Below are positions 23,539 to 35,245 of a stretch of DNA of 64,000 nt, piece by piece (positions within the stretch are counted from its first letter, which is position 1; each line of letters opens with the position of its first letter). The notes below the pieces were generated by a model. That model ran no database searches and was not told where the DNA came from. It saw only the letters and a list, made by a program, of their open reading frames with translations. Both the position numbers and the translations under genes were made by a program. Origin of the DNA: Protopterus annectens (Eukaryota; Chordata; Ceratodontiformes; Protopteridae). The stretch is taken from NCBI RefSeq assembly GCF_019279795.1, contig NC_056750.1, forward strand, positions 828,082,516-828,146,515. The letters are read 5' to 3'.

Positions 23539-23640
23539 GTGTGGTATATTGAAAATGTACCCATGGTTGGTGTGGTTTAATCATGAGGGCGAAGCCCAAA
23601 TGATTGAATAAAGCCAACCGTGGGTAAATTGCAATATACT
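23539..23640. repeat. Imperfect palindrome, arms about 48 bp
   Basis: The left arm begins 'gtggtatattgaaaatgtac', and the right arm is its imperfect inverted copy ending 'gcaatatactac'. The centre is 'gggcgaagccc' (GGGC-GAA-GCCC). The arms match at roughly four bases in five. Confidence 0.85.
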
Positions 23641-23662
23641 ACAACCACTGAGTCGGTTATTG

Positions 23663-23734
23663 CTATTATACAATGACATTATTTAAGAAAAAATACTTAC
23701 ATTTCTTAAATAATGTCTTTGTATAACGGCACAT
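23663..23734. repeat. Palindrome, arms about 26 bp
   Basis: 'gacattatttaagaaa' (about 23670-23685) is followed after about 11 bases by its perfect inverse 'tttcttaaataatgtc'. Pairing extends outward with few mismatches (attatacaa / ttgtataac). Confidence 0.9.
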
Positions 23735-23927
23735 TACTGTTTTTCCCCTGGTTGTGGTACACTGCTTCCTTGTATTGATGTACTGAGCATGAATATGGAA
23801 TTTGCATCCCATGCATAGCTAGTACACCAATGCTTTGAAACGGAAGAAACAGATAAAAGAAAGTCTCCATTGCTCCGTTTTTTTCTTTATTTTTCTTTTA
23901 TTTAACAAAAGATGTTTTTCAGCACTT

Positions 23928-23976
23928 TATACCAATGGAAAAAAGTCCGGGAGACCGGACTTTTTCCATTGGTATA
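23928..23976. repeat. Near-perfect palindrome, 22-bp arms, GAGA loop
   Basis: TATACCAATGG...GTCCGG (23928-23950) faces CCGGAC...CCATTGGTATA (23955-23976). The only difference is A6 against T5. Together with the two palindromes at 23539 and 23663 it forms a foldback cluster. Confidence 0.95.
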
Positions 23977-26307
23977 TTGTGGGATTTACAACAGGCACGC
24001 TGGCCAGTCAGCATGCATGTTTTGGAATATTAATGGGGGGTTATTGTATAATAATGAGTATAGTTTTCTTTTAAGGAATTGGAAGGCTAAGAAACCATCA
24101 TGCAAAGTTGTACATTGACCGTAAAATAACCCTTATAGAATAGCTACATAAAATAATTCCTTTCTATTCATGAATGAAAGTTAAGAGGAATTTGAAAAAA
24201 AAATTAGAAATATAGGGCAAGTTATTAAGGCCAGCACATTGGGTTCATCATGTTTATTTCCCCAAAGCCCAAGAAGCCTGGTGACATGAGAAGATGCATT
24301 GGACAGAAAGTAGATATCAGAGCAATACAGAAGGAAAGACACCATACACATGAGGTAAATGGTACTATAATTGAAATGAGTGCAATCAAAGTGTATAGAA
24401 AAGTGCGTGTCATTTTCTGTCTAACAAGTTATGCAATACATTACTGGAGAAAAGGGGAAACGATTCTGAAGCTGATGACATAGTGATGTTTTATGTTGCT
24501 CTTTAACTCGCCCACTTAATTATCATACATTCTTCTGTGTTCCTTGGTTTCTTGTGAAATATAAATGTCTGGGAAAATGGCAGAATTTGCTTAAAGTATC
24601 TGTCTTCCAACTGCTATTTTACTCTTTCCTATTGTTTGAGGCTTCATCTCCTGTTTCATACAGTAATGCAGTTGTAAAGCACAATAAACTTTTAATTCCT
24701 TTTGTACAAGTCTACTCACATGGAATTATAGCTTAACCTTATAGATTAAAAATGTCTGGGTTTCTAACAAGTTACCTTGTAGCGTTAAAAATGCTGGTGG
24801 TTGTAGTGGATTCAGTCTTTCTATTGAAAGCCCAGGCTGGTGGTAATACAAAGACATAACAATAGTAGCGTAGTTTTGCAAACACATGACAAGAAATGTA
24901 ATATTTTAACAGTGGAATATAATTAGTGAAATTCAAAATGTGAACAAGATGGTAGCTTCTTGAATTTCCTACTATTGTCATACCTCACAAGAGAGAATTC
25001 ATCTCCTGCAGTTTATTGTAGCTACAGTAACCCAAAATGCATTTTTGGCACCACAGACTTCCCTTTTGTTATTATACAGATATGAATCTCTTTATGAAGT
25101 ATTAAAGAATGGCATAATAATGATGCATGAGGGAAGATAGATATTGACTTCAGGATTCTTACTGCAGAGCCCAGTCTAAGGCATACAACATGACATGACA
25201 TGAGTTTCTTTAAGGGAATAAGCCCTTTCTGATGATATCCCCTACAGTCAGTAGTAAAGTTAATAGCTACCACATTTAAGGCATGCTTTGGGATTTTCAA
25301 ATTGCCTCTACTTGATAAGTGAGAACTAGTGACTGCTGAAAAAGTTATTCAAGTTTTAATTTTATTCCATAATGTTTCTATTAAAAAACAAGTCTGTAAC
25401 CTTTCAGACTTCATAAACATAACTGAGTTCTGATGTTTAAAGAATATTAAAGGTTATTGTTATCAAGGAGTTCCAAAAACACCAGGTCTAGGTGGAAATG
25501 TTACATGCAAGCAAAGTGCAGGCATGGTGCGGTGTACACAAAGAAAAGCAACATAAAAATGATCAAATGTTAGAAAGTTAAATAAATAGACTCACAATTT
25601 GAGTTGCTACAAAAGAATCAGACTTAGAAATGGACAGAGATTTCTGACTTTCAGACTTCATTAAATGCTTCACTATTTATTGACTTGTTTCTGTCTTTGT
25701 ATATTTCCATTCCACTAAGTTTATGTCATTTCATAAGCGTGGTATCACCAGAACAACATGTTGTGTGGTCTTTGTGGAATGTGGAATATGACAATTTCTT
25801 GAACTTATCTTAAACTGGTCTAATGGTGTACTGGCATGTGATGATGTGAGGTATTGTCTGCTATGCCAGGAGAAATAGGGCAGTAGATGTGTAATATATG
25901 GCAGCACATCTAGCTGTAAGTTTGTTAAGAATTATATGTCATGTGTATATCAAACTGATTTGTACAGATGTTTGTGTTAAAAATGTATTTGTAAAATTGC
26001 TTGTGTTAAAAATGCACCAACAGTGTACCCTGCTGGACAGAAAAAGAAATATACATGTATTATTGTAACTGTTTAAATGTATATGTTTTAACAGAGGATA
26101 CTGGAAGAAAATAGTTTGAAATTAAATTACCTGGCTTAGGCCATAGGGATTGTTTCTTACAGGTCTCAGTGCAGCCAGAGGAAAACAATCTGTACTAGGA
26201 AGCATTCTGTATTGACTTTGGAGTGAGATAATTATTATTCCAGAAGGATGGAGCTTTGAAATTCTTTTATGACTTCCAAGAGCTGCAGCAGATCTTAGCA
26301 AGGCTCT
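23977..26307. other. No recognised feature
   Basis: 2.3 kb of AT-rich single-copy-looking DNA. I found no coding motif, SINE promoter or tandem repeat. Confidence 0.5.
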
Positions 26308-26313
26308 GTATGT

Positions 26314-26376
<63 letters not shown>

Positions 26377-26382
26377 TTTGTG
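26308..26382. repeat. (TG)n microsatellite
   Basis: TG dinucleotides with occasional TA interruptions. Confidence 0.98.
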
Positions 26383-26899
26383 CGCTATTCACAGACATTT
26401 GTGTGTGCCACACAGTACACTTACAATTGTCCACTGCAGAAGAGCTTCTAGCCAAGAGGGTCAGTGTGGGAAGCAGAATTCAGGTGACCAACTGTATGTG
26501 ATTCATTCTGTAATACATCACTAAAAATTATATTTTAATAGTAGGTGAGACTAAAGTCTCATAGCAGTCTGTTTTTGGAACCTGACAGAGAAGGAACCCT
26601 CACCTACTTCATCTTGTTTTGGTCTAGTAAGTGACCAGGGAATAGTAATTCTTAAATCAGTGAGGAAACTATAGTAAGACTAGTTAAGTACTGTCTTTCT
26701 GTATCTGTATGAATCTATTTGACTGTGTTTATTTTAAATAGATATTTAGCATGTGCAAGTTCCTTTATTATTTATTATTAAATATATTTAAACTTTTCAT
26801 TGTGGCTGGTCCTTTAGAGAATATTTTAACCTTTGAGAGTACTTATTATTATTAGTTATATTTATTCGGTGACACTGCAGCCACTCCTGAAAGCCTTGC
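26383..26899. other. No recognised feature
   Basis: AT-rich. A 9-bp inverted pair, GTAGGTGAG (26541-26549) and CTCACCTAC (near 26599-26607), is present but isolated. Confidence 0.4.
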
Positions 26900-27066
26900 T
26901 GTTTAGTCAACATTACCATTTGTATTAATATTAATTTCACTAAGTATAATTGGGTATCTTTGCAAGATCCTTAGTGTATCTGGCTTTGGAGTGTCTGGTG
27001 GTGGTGTAGCTAACTTACAGTCTGGGCAGAAAGGGGCATAGCTAGTAAATCTGTGCCAGCCTTTCC

Positions 27067-27140
<74 letters not shown>

Positions 27141-27505
27141 TGTGTGTGTGTGTAAAAATCAAATCTCAAAGAGTGTGTGTGTGTGTGTGTCAGCTGTTTG
27201 GAGCAATGACACGAAGCACTGATTTAACAGAGAGGGTGCTGGAGAGATTGGCTAGAACACTCAGCTGAGGTCTCATCTCTATAGTTGTGCCAGTGTGAAG
27301 TCTTATTGGGGACATGGAGGGAGACAGATAGAGAAATCCAGACCCTGGACTGAGTGTTCCCTGTGTGCTTTTAAGGGAAATTGTGCTTGATGCAGAGAGC
27401 TGAATCTGGAAATACTGGGTGTATCCATTTTTCTTCCAAGTGAACATCTCTCTACAGTGCCAGTGGTGAGGATTCAGGCTCCTTGATTACTGGCCCAGAG
27501 TGGGA
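26900..27505 (-). repeat. Unrecognised interspersed repeat U, copy 1 (minus strand)
   Basis: The reverse complement aligns with 58165-58735 over most of its length; 'agctctctgcatcaag' lies at 27402-27387 here and 58270-58285 there. Both copies hold two AC tracts at the same internal position. Minus-strand frames read QLSASSTISLKSTQGTLSPG and SPIRLHTGTTIEMRPQLS before the AC tract, and GKGWHRFTSYAPFCPDCKLA and ININTNG after it. Similar residues occur in copy 2, which suggests a once-coding element. I do not recognise the protein family. Confidence 0.7.
27069..27153. repeat. (GT)n microsatellite inside repeat U
   Basis: About 40 GT dinucleotides, with a second short tract at 27174-27190. The position matches a short AC tract in the other copy of repeat U. 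Confidence 0.98.
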
Positions 27506-28028
27506 ATGTCACATGGTAAATGGACAAAAATCTATCAAGATTATGGTTTGAAAATAATGGGAGGTGAAAATATTATAAGGAGTGCAATCTACTCTTAACA
27601 AGCATAAGCTAACTAATTTAATTGCATTTATGTGACCTAAAATAATTTGTCAAGTGAAACATGTTATGCCTGAAAAAAAAAAGGAAGACAGTCCATATCT
27701 GACTTCAAAAATATATTTCTGCAATACTGACAGAGGTAGGAAGCAACTCTGATAGCATTTCTAGAAGAAGCAGGCACTTGATGGGATCATTACATAGCTT
27801 CAGAATGACTGTCTTACAGTAGCAATTGAGGTGAATCATGTGGAAAAGTCATAAGTAATGATGTAAAGGATAACTTCAGCTCTTGATTTTTGTAACTATG
27901 AAATTATTAACAGAGCTTAAAATATTAATTATTAGTAGCAACCTACAATGGTAAACTTGCTTTGCATAGCTTAGTCAGAATAAAGGATAACTGTTTGTCC
28001 TTGGAGACTATGCAATATAATGTCAGTT
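27506..28028. other. No recognised feature
   Basis: AT-rich, non-coding, no repeat structure seen. Confidence 0.5.
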
Positions 28029-28205
28029 TTAATTTAATTTAATTTAATTTTAATTTAATTTAATTTAATTTTATTTATTTATTTATTTTATTTAATTTAA
28101 CATTTGTTGACCGGGAAAGTCCGACTAGTTCCACAGAGCCTGTTTTCAGCGGAGGCCCAGGCAGAAATGCTCCAGATGCATGTCTTTGGAATGTGGGAGG
28201 AAACC
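28029..28205 (-). mobile_element. V-SINE with family B LINE tail, truncated, minus strand
   Basis: The reverse complement starts inside the conserved V-SINE centre ('ggtttcctcccacattccaa', then 'agacatgc') and continues into the family B LINE tail ('ctgggcctccgctgaaaac', 'gactttcccggtcaacaaat'). It ends in a long TTAAA/TAAA-type tail (28029-28100 on the plus strand as AATTT/ATTT repeats). The tRNA-like head is missing. Confidence 0.75.
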
Positions 28206-28329
28206 TTTATATTTTCCTTTCAGAAGTCCACAGTGTTTTATGTATTAGTAATGGTGATGTAGTGCTGCTTTCTTTCAGTTTCTGTAATGCAGTTAGGGAA
28301 GTGAAATAAGCATCGTATGAGTTTCTTGT

Positions 28330-28430
28330 TGTCAAGTGTACAGGGATCGAGTCTTTTCACTTACATTTGTCTACTGTGTGACCCTGAACATGTCACTTAA
28401 TCAGCGCTGCTTGACTGCATGTGAAAAGAG
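28330..28430 (+). mobile_element. MIR/CORE-SINE-like or L2 3'-end relic
   Basis: 'ctactgtgtgaccctgaaca' followed by 'tgtcacttaat' strongly resembles the MIR/L2 motif 'GTGTGACCTTGGGCAAGTCACTTAA'. 'ggatcgagtc' upstream could be a decayed B box. It is an old, short relic. Confidence 0.5.
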
Positions 28431-28929
28431 ACACCTTGTCTAGCAGGCTTTATCTGGTTGGCAAGCAGATAAAAAATCATTCTTCACTTTTACATCAATA
28501 AATATTAGAGGACAATACAATTGCATCTATGATAAATTCTCTTTTTTTACTGCCAGCAGTAAGAAAATATTTGTGTTTACAGCTCTGTTCTTTAGTTCTC
28601 AAAACATAACAAGACACATTCAGCCAACAAGTGACTTCTTTTCAGGGGACCGCCTAAAGGAAATGTGGCCAGAGCACTGGGGAACTTCCCCTACTTTTTT
28701 CATGTAGGGATGCATTTCATGGTGACACTTCCTGTTTCTGGGCTGAACATGGAGGTGGCTCAGAGAAGCAGGGTGAAGAGATTGAGTGCATCAGGAGTTG
28801 CGATGAGTTGGTTTCACTTAAAATAATGAATCCTGGTTGGTGGAAAACAAATATGACATGTCGAGTGAAAAAGTTGAAGTGTTTATGTCGTAGAGGCAGA
28901 CCTGTGAGCTAAATGCAGGCTAGCCTTTA
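28431..28929. other. No recognised feature
   Basis: Non-coding, no repeat motif seen. Confidence 0.4.
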
Positions 28930-29400
28930 AAGGAAGCAGTATTAAGCAATAATAAGAAAAAATTGCAGCAATACAAGATAGAATGGAAAGATGTAAGAAT
29001 ATGGTAGAATGTCAAGATTTTTTTATGGAAGCCTACTATACAATAACTTCCAGTAAAAGCAAATATGCTGTATAAGAGAAAGAAAGATAGAATATGTCAT
29101 TATTGTTAGGAATTTGAGACTAGTGAACATGTGTTTTTAGTATATAGAAGAATTAAAACATTATGGAAAAAGATTGTTGATATGAGGTATTTGGAAGGAA
29201 TTTCAAATGTAAATGAATTAACCATTGGTATGATTGAGTATGGATATTATGCAAAGAAAATTAGAAGCTGTATAACAAAAAAAATGATGAAAACATATTT
29301 TGTATAATATGGCTGATTTGGAATGAAAGAGTGAAGGAGATTTTGTTTAATGAAAATGGAATTTAGCTATGATGTTAAAAAATAAGATGTTCATTATGTA
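28930..29400 (+). pseudogene. L1/Tx1-like LINE C-terminal remnant
   Basis: Plus-strand frames give DRICHYC*EFETSEHVFLVY followed by RRIKTLWKKIVDM, which fits the C-terminal zinc-knuckle block of L1/Tx1-type LINEs ('C..C...ET..H.F..C..I..LW..I'). Later, MMKTYFV*YGLIWNERVKEI fits the final helix region. Stops interrupt it, and no RT motif is present. The very AT-rich sequence after 29400 may be its 3' UTR. The clade assignment rests on this single block. Confidence 0.5.
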
Positions 29401-29564
29401 AACCATAGTAGGGGTCCCATTACTGAAAATTACTTTCCTTTATTAATGATGTAAATAAAAAGATGTTATTTTAGAAAGATATGTAAATAATGTATATATT
29501 GTGAATATGTATATTCTTTTTATACCTATGTTTGTTTTTTTAAATAAAGGACCCCTACTTTTTT

Positions 29565-29812
29565 TCAATAAATGCCATGGGATCTTTTACGTCCATCACA
29601 GCTACCACCAACCGAGGCACATGGGATCTCAGTTTAATGCCCCATCTGAAGGACTGCACATTCCAAAGTGTAACCCCATTAATGATGCACTGTAGTGTCA
29701 GCAGAGGAAAATAAATCTAATTATTGAAGAAGGGAATAGAACCTAGCACCTTCTAATCTTCCAGCACCAAAAGGAAGGGAATTACATGTTGAGCCACTGG
29801 CTGTTAACATTG
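29565..29812 (-). mobile_element. tRNA-derived SINE, minus strand
   Basis: The reverse complement starts 'cagccagtggctcaacatg' (A-box-like, plus positions 29785-29796 as CATGTTGAGCCA), followed by B-box-like GGTTCTATTCCC (plus 29732-29743). Downstream, 'gtccttcagatggggcatta' and 'gatcccatggcattt' resemble a body segment that I recall from fish SINEs. I cannot name the family. Confidence 0.55.
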
Positions 29813-30073
29813 GGTGGTGGGATATGATTTACTCCTACAATAAATCTGTTGTGTACACATGTTGTCCCAAATTCATTGGTCTTGATTGTTAGATCACATG
29901 TCTTTCATGCCAGAATGTTTGTGCTGAAGCAATCTTATGTAAAAGCGATACATATCTATAAATTTGTTTCCAGAATGAAACAATTCAGGCAGACTCCATC
30001 TCCCCTATGTATATTAATATACTCAATTGTCACCTTTATGCTGTGTGATTAGTTTTTCTCTACATTTTTAAGG

Positions 30074-30076
<3 letters not shown>
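29813..30076. other. No recognised feature
   Basis: Non-coding AT-rich DNA before a (TA)n tract. Confidence 0.4.

Positions 30077-30129
<53 letters not shown>
30077..30129. repeat. (TA)n microsatellite
   Basis: About 26 uninterrupted TA dinucleotides. Confidence 0.98.
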
Positions 30130-30133
<4 letters not shown>

Positions 30134-30682
30134 CATATACACTAAATCCTGAGACAAAATGGATGCTAGTTTTTGCTTTTTAAAAGTTTAATTATCTGTA
30201 TCTCAAAGCACTTTAAGTTTCAGCTGTTTACCTCACTGAAACAGACAAGAAAAACACTGAAAAAACACAAAAGATTCTGCTGCACTAGGAAGAAGTAGCC
30301 CAGTAACCAAATCCAAGAGTTACATGCATTATATATCGTGACACATTTTCATATTATAGCTATCAAAAAACATCAGCGTATCACTCAGAATGAAAAGAAG
30401 AGATGCAGACCACAGATGGGTGGTCCTGATGTATCACTGCAGTGCAAATGACGCATCACCATTATATATACAGGAAGAAGAAAAAAGCTGAGAAACTCCA
30501 ATCTGAGGTACAACAGTTTCCTCATTTTTGAGAATCATAATGAACATATATCAGAAGCGTGCAAATTACTCACTCATAAGAGCTTTGATTAGATAACTTG
30601 TCCATTAAAAAGAATGAATGAGATTAGAGGTCATTTTTCAGATCCTGGATACATATGGATACATACTGTCTGCTTATTTTTA
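30130..30682. other. No recognised feature
   Basis: Non-coding between the (TA)n tract and a LINE tail. Confidence 0.4.
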
Positions 30683-30780
30683 ACTGTGGAGCTTTTCTCC
30701 CCGGGCATCCACTGAAAATGGACCTATGTCCAGTCGGACACTCCCGGTCAACAAATGTAAATAAGTAAATAAATAAATAA
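30683..30780 (+). mobile_element. Family B LINE 3' tail, severely 5'-truncated copy
   Basis: 'gagcttttctccccgggcat', 'cactgaaaatgg', then a perfect hairpin TGGACCTATGTCCA (30719-30732), 'cccggtcaacaaatg' and a TAAA repeat tail. The same tail ends the LINEs at 14348-18138 and 34968-38780. Confidence 0.8.
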
Positions 30781-30845
30781 GGGAAAATGCTTTTTACAGT
30801 GCAATTAAAAATAAAAAAATGCTTTCATGGAAACATGCAAAGAAT

Positions 30846-33550
30846 CATGTGTAGTGTTAAATGTGTAACAACAGACATAAACATAAACTGCAGTATAAAT
30901 ATGAATGTGTAGTGTTAAATGTGTAATAACAGACATAAACATAAACTGCAGTATGAATACAAATGTGTAGTGTTAAAAGTGTAACAACAGACATAAACAT
31001 AAACTGCAGTATAAATACAAATGTGTAGTGTTAAAAGTGTAACAACAGACATAAACATAAACTGCAGTATAAATACGAATGTGTAGTGTTAAATGTGTAA
31101 CAACAGACATAAAACATAAACTGCAGTATAAATACGAATGTGTAGTGTTAAACGTGTAACAACAGACATAAACATAAACTGCAGTATAAATATGAATGTG
31201 TAGTGTTAAAAGTGTAAAAACAGACATAAGCATAAACTGCAGAATAAATATGAATGTGTAGTGTTAAATGTATAACAACAGACATAAAACATAAATTGCA
31301 ATATAAATACGAGTGTGTAGTGCTAAACGTGTTAACAGACATAAACATAAACTGCAGTATAAATACGAATTTGTAGTGTTAAACGTGTAACAACAGACAT
31401 AAAACATAAACTGCAGTATAAATATGAATGTATAGTGTTAAATGTGTAACAACAGACATAAAACATAAATTGCAATATAAATACGAGTGTGTAGTGCTAA
31501 ACATGTTAACTGACATAAACATAAACTGCAATATAAATACGAATTTGTAGTGTTAAATGTTTAACAACAGACATAAAACATAAACTGCAGTATAAATATG
31601 AATGTATAGTGTTAAAAATGTAACAGACATAAACATAAACTGCAGTATAAATATGAATGTGTAGCGTTAAATGTGTAATAACAGACATAAAACATAAATT
31701 GCAATATAAATACGAGTGTGTAGTGCTAAACGTGTTAACAGACATAAACATAAACTGCAGTATAAATACGAATTTGTAGTTTTAAATGTGTAACAACAGA
31801 CATAAAACATAAACTGCAGTACAAATATGAATGTATAGTGTTAAATGTGTAACAACAGACATAAACATAAACTGCAGTATAAATACAAATGTGTACTGCT
31901 AGACGTGTTAACAGACATAAGCATAAACTGCAATATAAATATGAATATTTAGTGTTAAACGTGTAACAACCGACATAAACGTAAACTGCAGTATAAATAT
32001 GAATGTGTAGTGTTAAACGTGTAACAACAGACATAAACATAAACTGCAGTATAAATACAAATGTGTACTGCTAGACGTGTTAACAGACATGAGCATAAAC
32101 TGCAATATAAATATGAATATTTAGTGTTAAATGTGTAACAACCGACATAAACGTAAACTGCAGTATAAATATGAATGTGTAGTGTTAAACGTGTAACAAC
32201 AGACATAAACATAAACTGCAGTATAAATACAAATGTGTAGTGTTAAATGTGTAACAACAGACATAAACAGTAAACTGCAGTATAAATATGAATGTGTAGT
32301 GTTAAACATGTAACAACAGACATAAACATAAACTACAGTATAAATATGAATGTGTAGTGTTAAACATGTTAAAAACAGACATAAACATAAACTGCAGTAT
32401 AAATACAAATGTGTAGTGTTAAATGTGTAACAACAGACATAAACATAAACTGCAGTATAAATACGAATGTGTAGTGTTAAATGTATAACAACAGACATAA
32501 ACATAAACTGTAGTATAAATACGAATGTGTAGTGTTAAATGTATAATAACAGACATAAACATAAACTGTAGTATAAATACGAATGTGTAGTTTTAAATGT
32601 GTAACAACAGACATAAACATAAACTGCAGTATGAATACGAATGTGTAGTGCTAAACGTGTAACAACAGACATAAACATAAACTTCAGTATAAATATGAAT
32701 GTGTAGTTTTAAACGTGTAACAACAGGCATAAACATAAACTGCAGTATAAATACGAATGTGTAGTGTTAAGCATGCTAACAACAGACATAAACATAAACT
32801 GCAGTATAAATATGAATGTGTAGTGTTAAACGTGTGACAACAGACATAAACATAAACTGCAGTATAAATATGAATGTGTAGTGTTAAAAATGTAACAACA
32901 GACAGAAAATATAAACTGCAGTATAAATATGAATGTGTAGTGTTAAATGTATAACAACAGACATAAAACATAAATTGCAATATAAATACAAGTGTGTGGT
33001 GCTAAACGTGTTAACAGACAAACATAAACTGCAGTATAAATACGAATTTGTAGTGTTAAACGTGTAAGAACAGACATAAAACATAAACTGCAATATGAAT
33101 ACGAATGTGTAGTGTGAAATGTGTAACAACAGACATAAAACATAAACTCAAGTATAAATACGAATATGTAGTGTTAAATGTGTAACAACAGACGTAAACA
33201 TAAACTGCAGTATAAATATGAATATGTAGTGTTAAACGTGTAACAACAAACATAAACTGTAATATAAATACGAATGTGTAGTGTTAAGCGTGTAACACAG
33301 ACATAAACATAAACTGCAGTATAAAAATATGTAGTGTTAAACATGTAACAAACATAAACTGTAATATAAATACGAATGTGTAGTGTTAAATGTGTAACAC
33401 AGATGTAAACATAAACTGCAGTATAAATACGAATGTGTAGTTTTAAACATGTAACAACAGGCATAAAACATAAACTGCAGTATAAATACGAGTGTGTAGT
33501 GATAAACGTGTTAACAGACATAAACATAAACTGCAGTATAAATATGAATG
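30846..33550. repeat. 58-bp minisatellite, about 46 copies, with higher-order units
   Basis: The unit contains 'gacataaacataaactgcag' (a PstI site in most copies) and repeats every 58 bp with small indels. Some stretches repeat as trimers of about 172-174 bp; compare 31887-32058 with 32059-32230, and the 'aaattgcaatataaatacga' variant near 31287 and 31461. Apparent minus-strand open frames are produced by the repeat. Confidence 0.95.
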
Positions 33551-34292
33551 GCACACATACAGACACACCAAGCAAGTTATATTGGATAGACAATTAATTG
33601 CAAAACATAGCTTTGACCACTGTAAAGACAATAAATAAATAAACAACTCAACTAAACAAAGCAAGGTGGTTATCTAAGCCAAAAGATACTTTGAGCATAA
33701 TATTTTATATGCTTTACATCTGACAGCACAGACATAATTCACAAAAAGCTACATCAAAAGAATTTGTTAGAATAGGTTTACAGAAGTGGAGTGAGATAAA
33801 AAGGAAGTCTGATAACATTTGATGTATAATAAAAATGAAAATAATCTTGAGTACTGCAGAACTCTAAGCAATTCAGTCACAAGGGATGAGGTCAAGATGA
33901 AGTGCCAAAGGGAAGGTAAACATAGTACTCCATTCAGAAGATATGCAGCTGCCAGTATGAGAAATTCAGCTTGGTTTGGTAGTTAAATCACATACTCTTG
34001 TGACATTCACTGATGCAGTTTTTAAAATCAATTTAGCATTTTTGGAATTATGTGGGCAGGCACTTTAAGGACGCAGTGATGCTCATTTCAAGCAGAAAAT
34101 AAAGGAATCATCTGAAAATGAACTATTGCAGTTAATACTGTGATTAGCACAAAGGCTATTTATGTAATATATTTTTTAAAAAAGTCTTAATGTCAGGCAA
34201 AATGCTGTCAGTATGGCCAGAATGTATCACAGACTTACAGTCTTTTTGGACTTCACTGTGGATATATGTTGATGTGCATACAAACATACATA

Positions 34293-34295
<3 letters not shown>
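33551..34295. other. No recognised feature
   Basis: Non-coding AT-rich DNA. Confidence 0.4.

Positions 34296-34333
<38 letters not shown>
34296..34333. repeat. (TG)n microsatellite
   Basis: About 19 TG dinucleotides. Confidence 0.97.
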
Positions 34334-34334
<1 letters not shown>

Positions 34335-34967
34335 ATGTATGCTTATACATGTACACGTGTTTAGCATGAGTGCACTGCAGGTGAAGGAAATAATACTTGC
34401 AGGTGTTTTCAAAGTAACATATCACCTGTAGATTGCTAGGATAGCATGATGAGCCTATGTGCAGGGTATAAGCCTGCAATGATTTATTTTATTTATTATT
34501 TATTACTTTTTTCAAATAGGTGGCTGGGTTTTTCCAGCTATCCTTTTCCGCTATGACCCTGACAGACACAATTTTAAAACAGCAGTGAGCTGAAATACAT
34601 GAGGAAGTCTAACAAAAGTAATGTACGGAGCAGTGTTACAAGCTTCATTGCTTTTTGTTATTTATTGGTGTCCTGACAATATTGAATATTATTCTGACAA
34701 TATTTACAGATGATAAAAAAATGAAAAAATTGTAGATAAAATGTATTTACAAGATAAATAATTGAATAATATTGAAGCAGAAGGAATGTTTTCAAGATTA
34801 CCTCTTAACTTTGTATATCAAGAATTCTAGACAAAGCCAAATATACTTGGGGGAGCAAAGTCACAAAGTCAGGAACAAGTTTTAAATATTACACTAATTC
34901 AATTAAAACTGCATTTTCTGAACTATAAGAAGTATGAACGTCTTACTGGTATTATTGATTAGTTGTA
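34334..34967. other. No recognised feature
   Basis: AT-rich flank of the family B LINE; no motif seen. Confidence 0.4.
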
Positions 34968-35245
34968 ATTTTTTTTTATTTTATTTTACATTGGTTGACC
35001 GGGATAGTCCGACTGGATGCATGTCCATTTTCAGCGGAGGCCCGGGGAGAAAAGCTCCAAGGGTAAGCAGATACAGCATTACATAATACCAGCATTACAT
35101 ATTACAAACAGACTATTTACAGAGATTACATAAGTAAGCAAGTTAAACAAGTTCCACAGGTTACAGTTAATCCTGAGCACAAGTCAGGATTCAATTAAAT
35201 TACACAGTAAACTGGTTAACAGATTTTTACACATTCTAGAGAGAG

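Noticed and set aside
26267-26524. Frames rich in Cys-Val or Thr-His
   Set aside because: They are translations of the (TG)n microsatellite.
30973-33664. A series of overlapping minus-strand frames rich in Tyr, Cys and His
   Set aside because: They come from the 58-bp minisatellite, whose unit has few stops on that strand.
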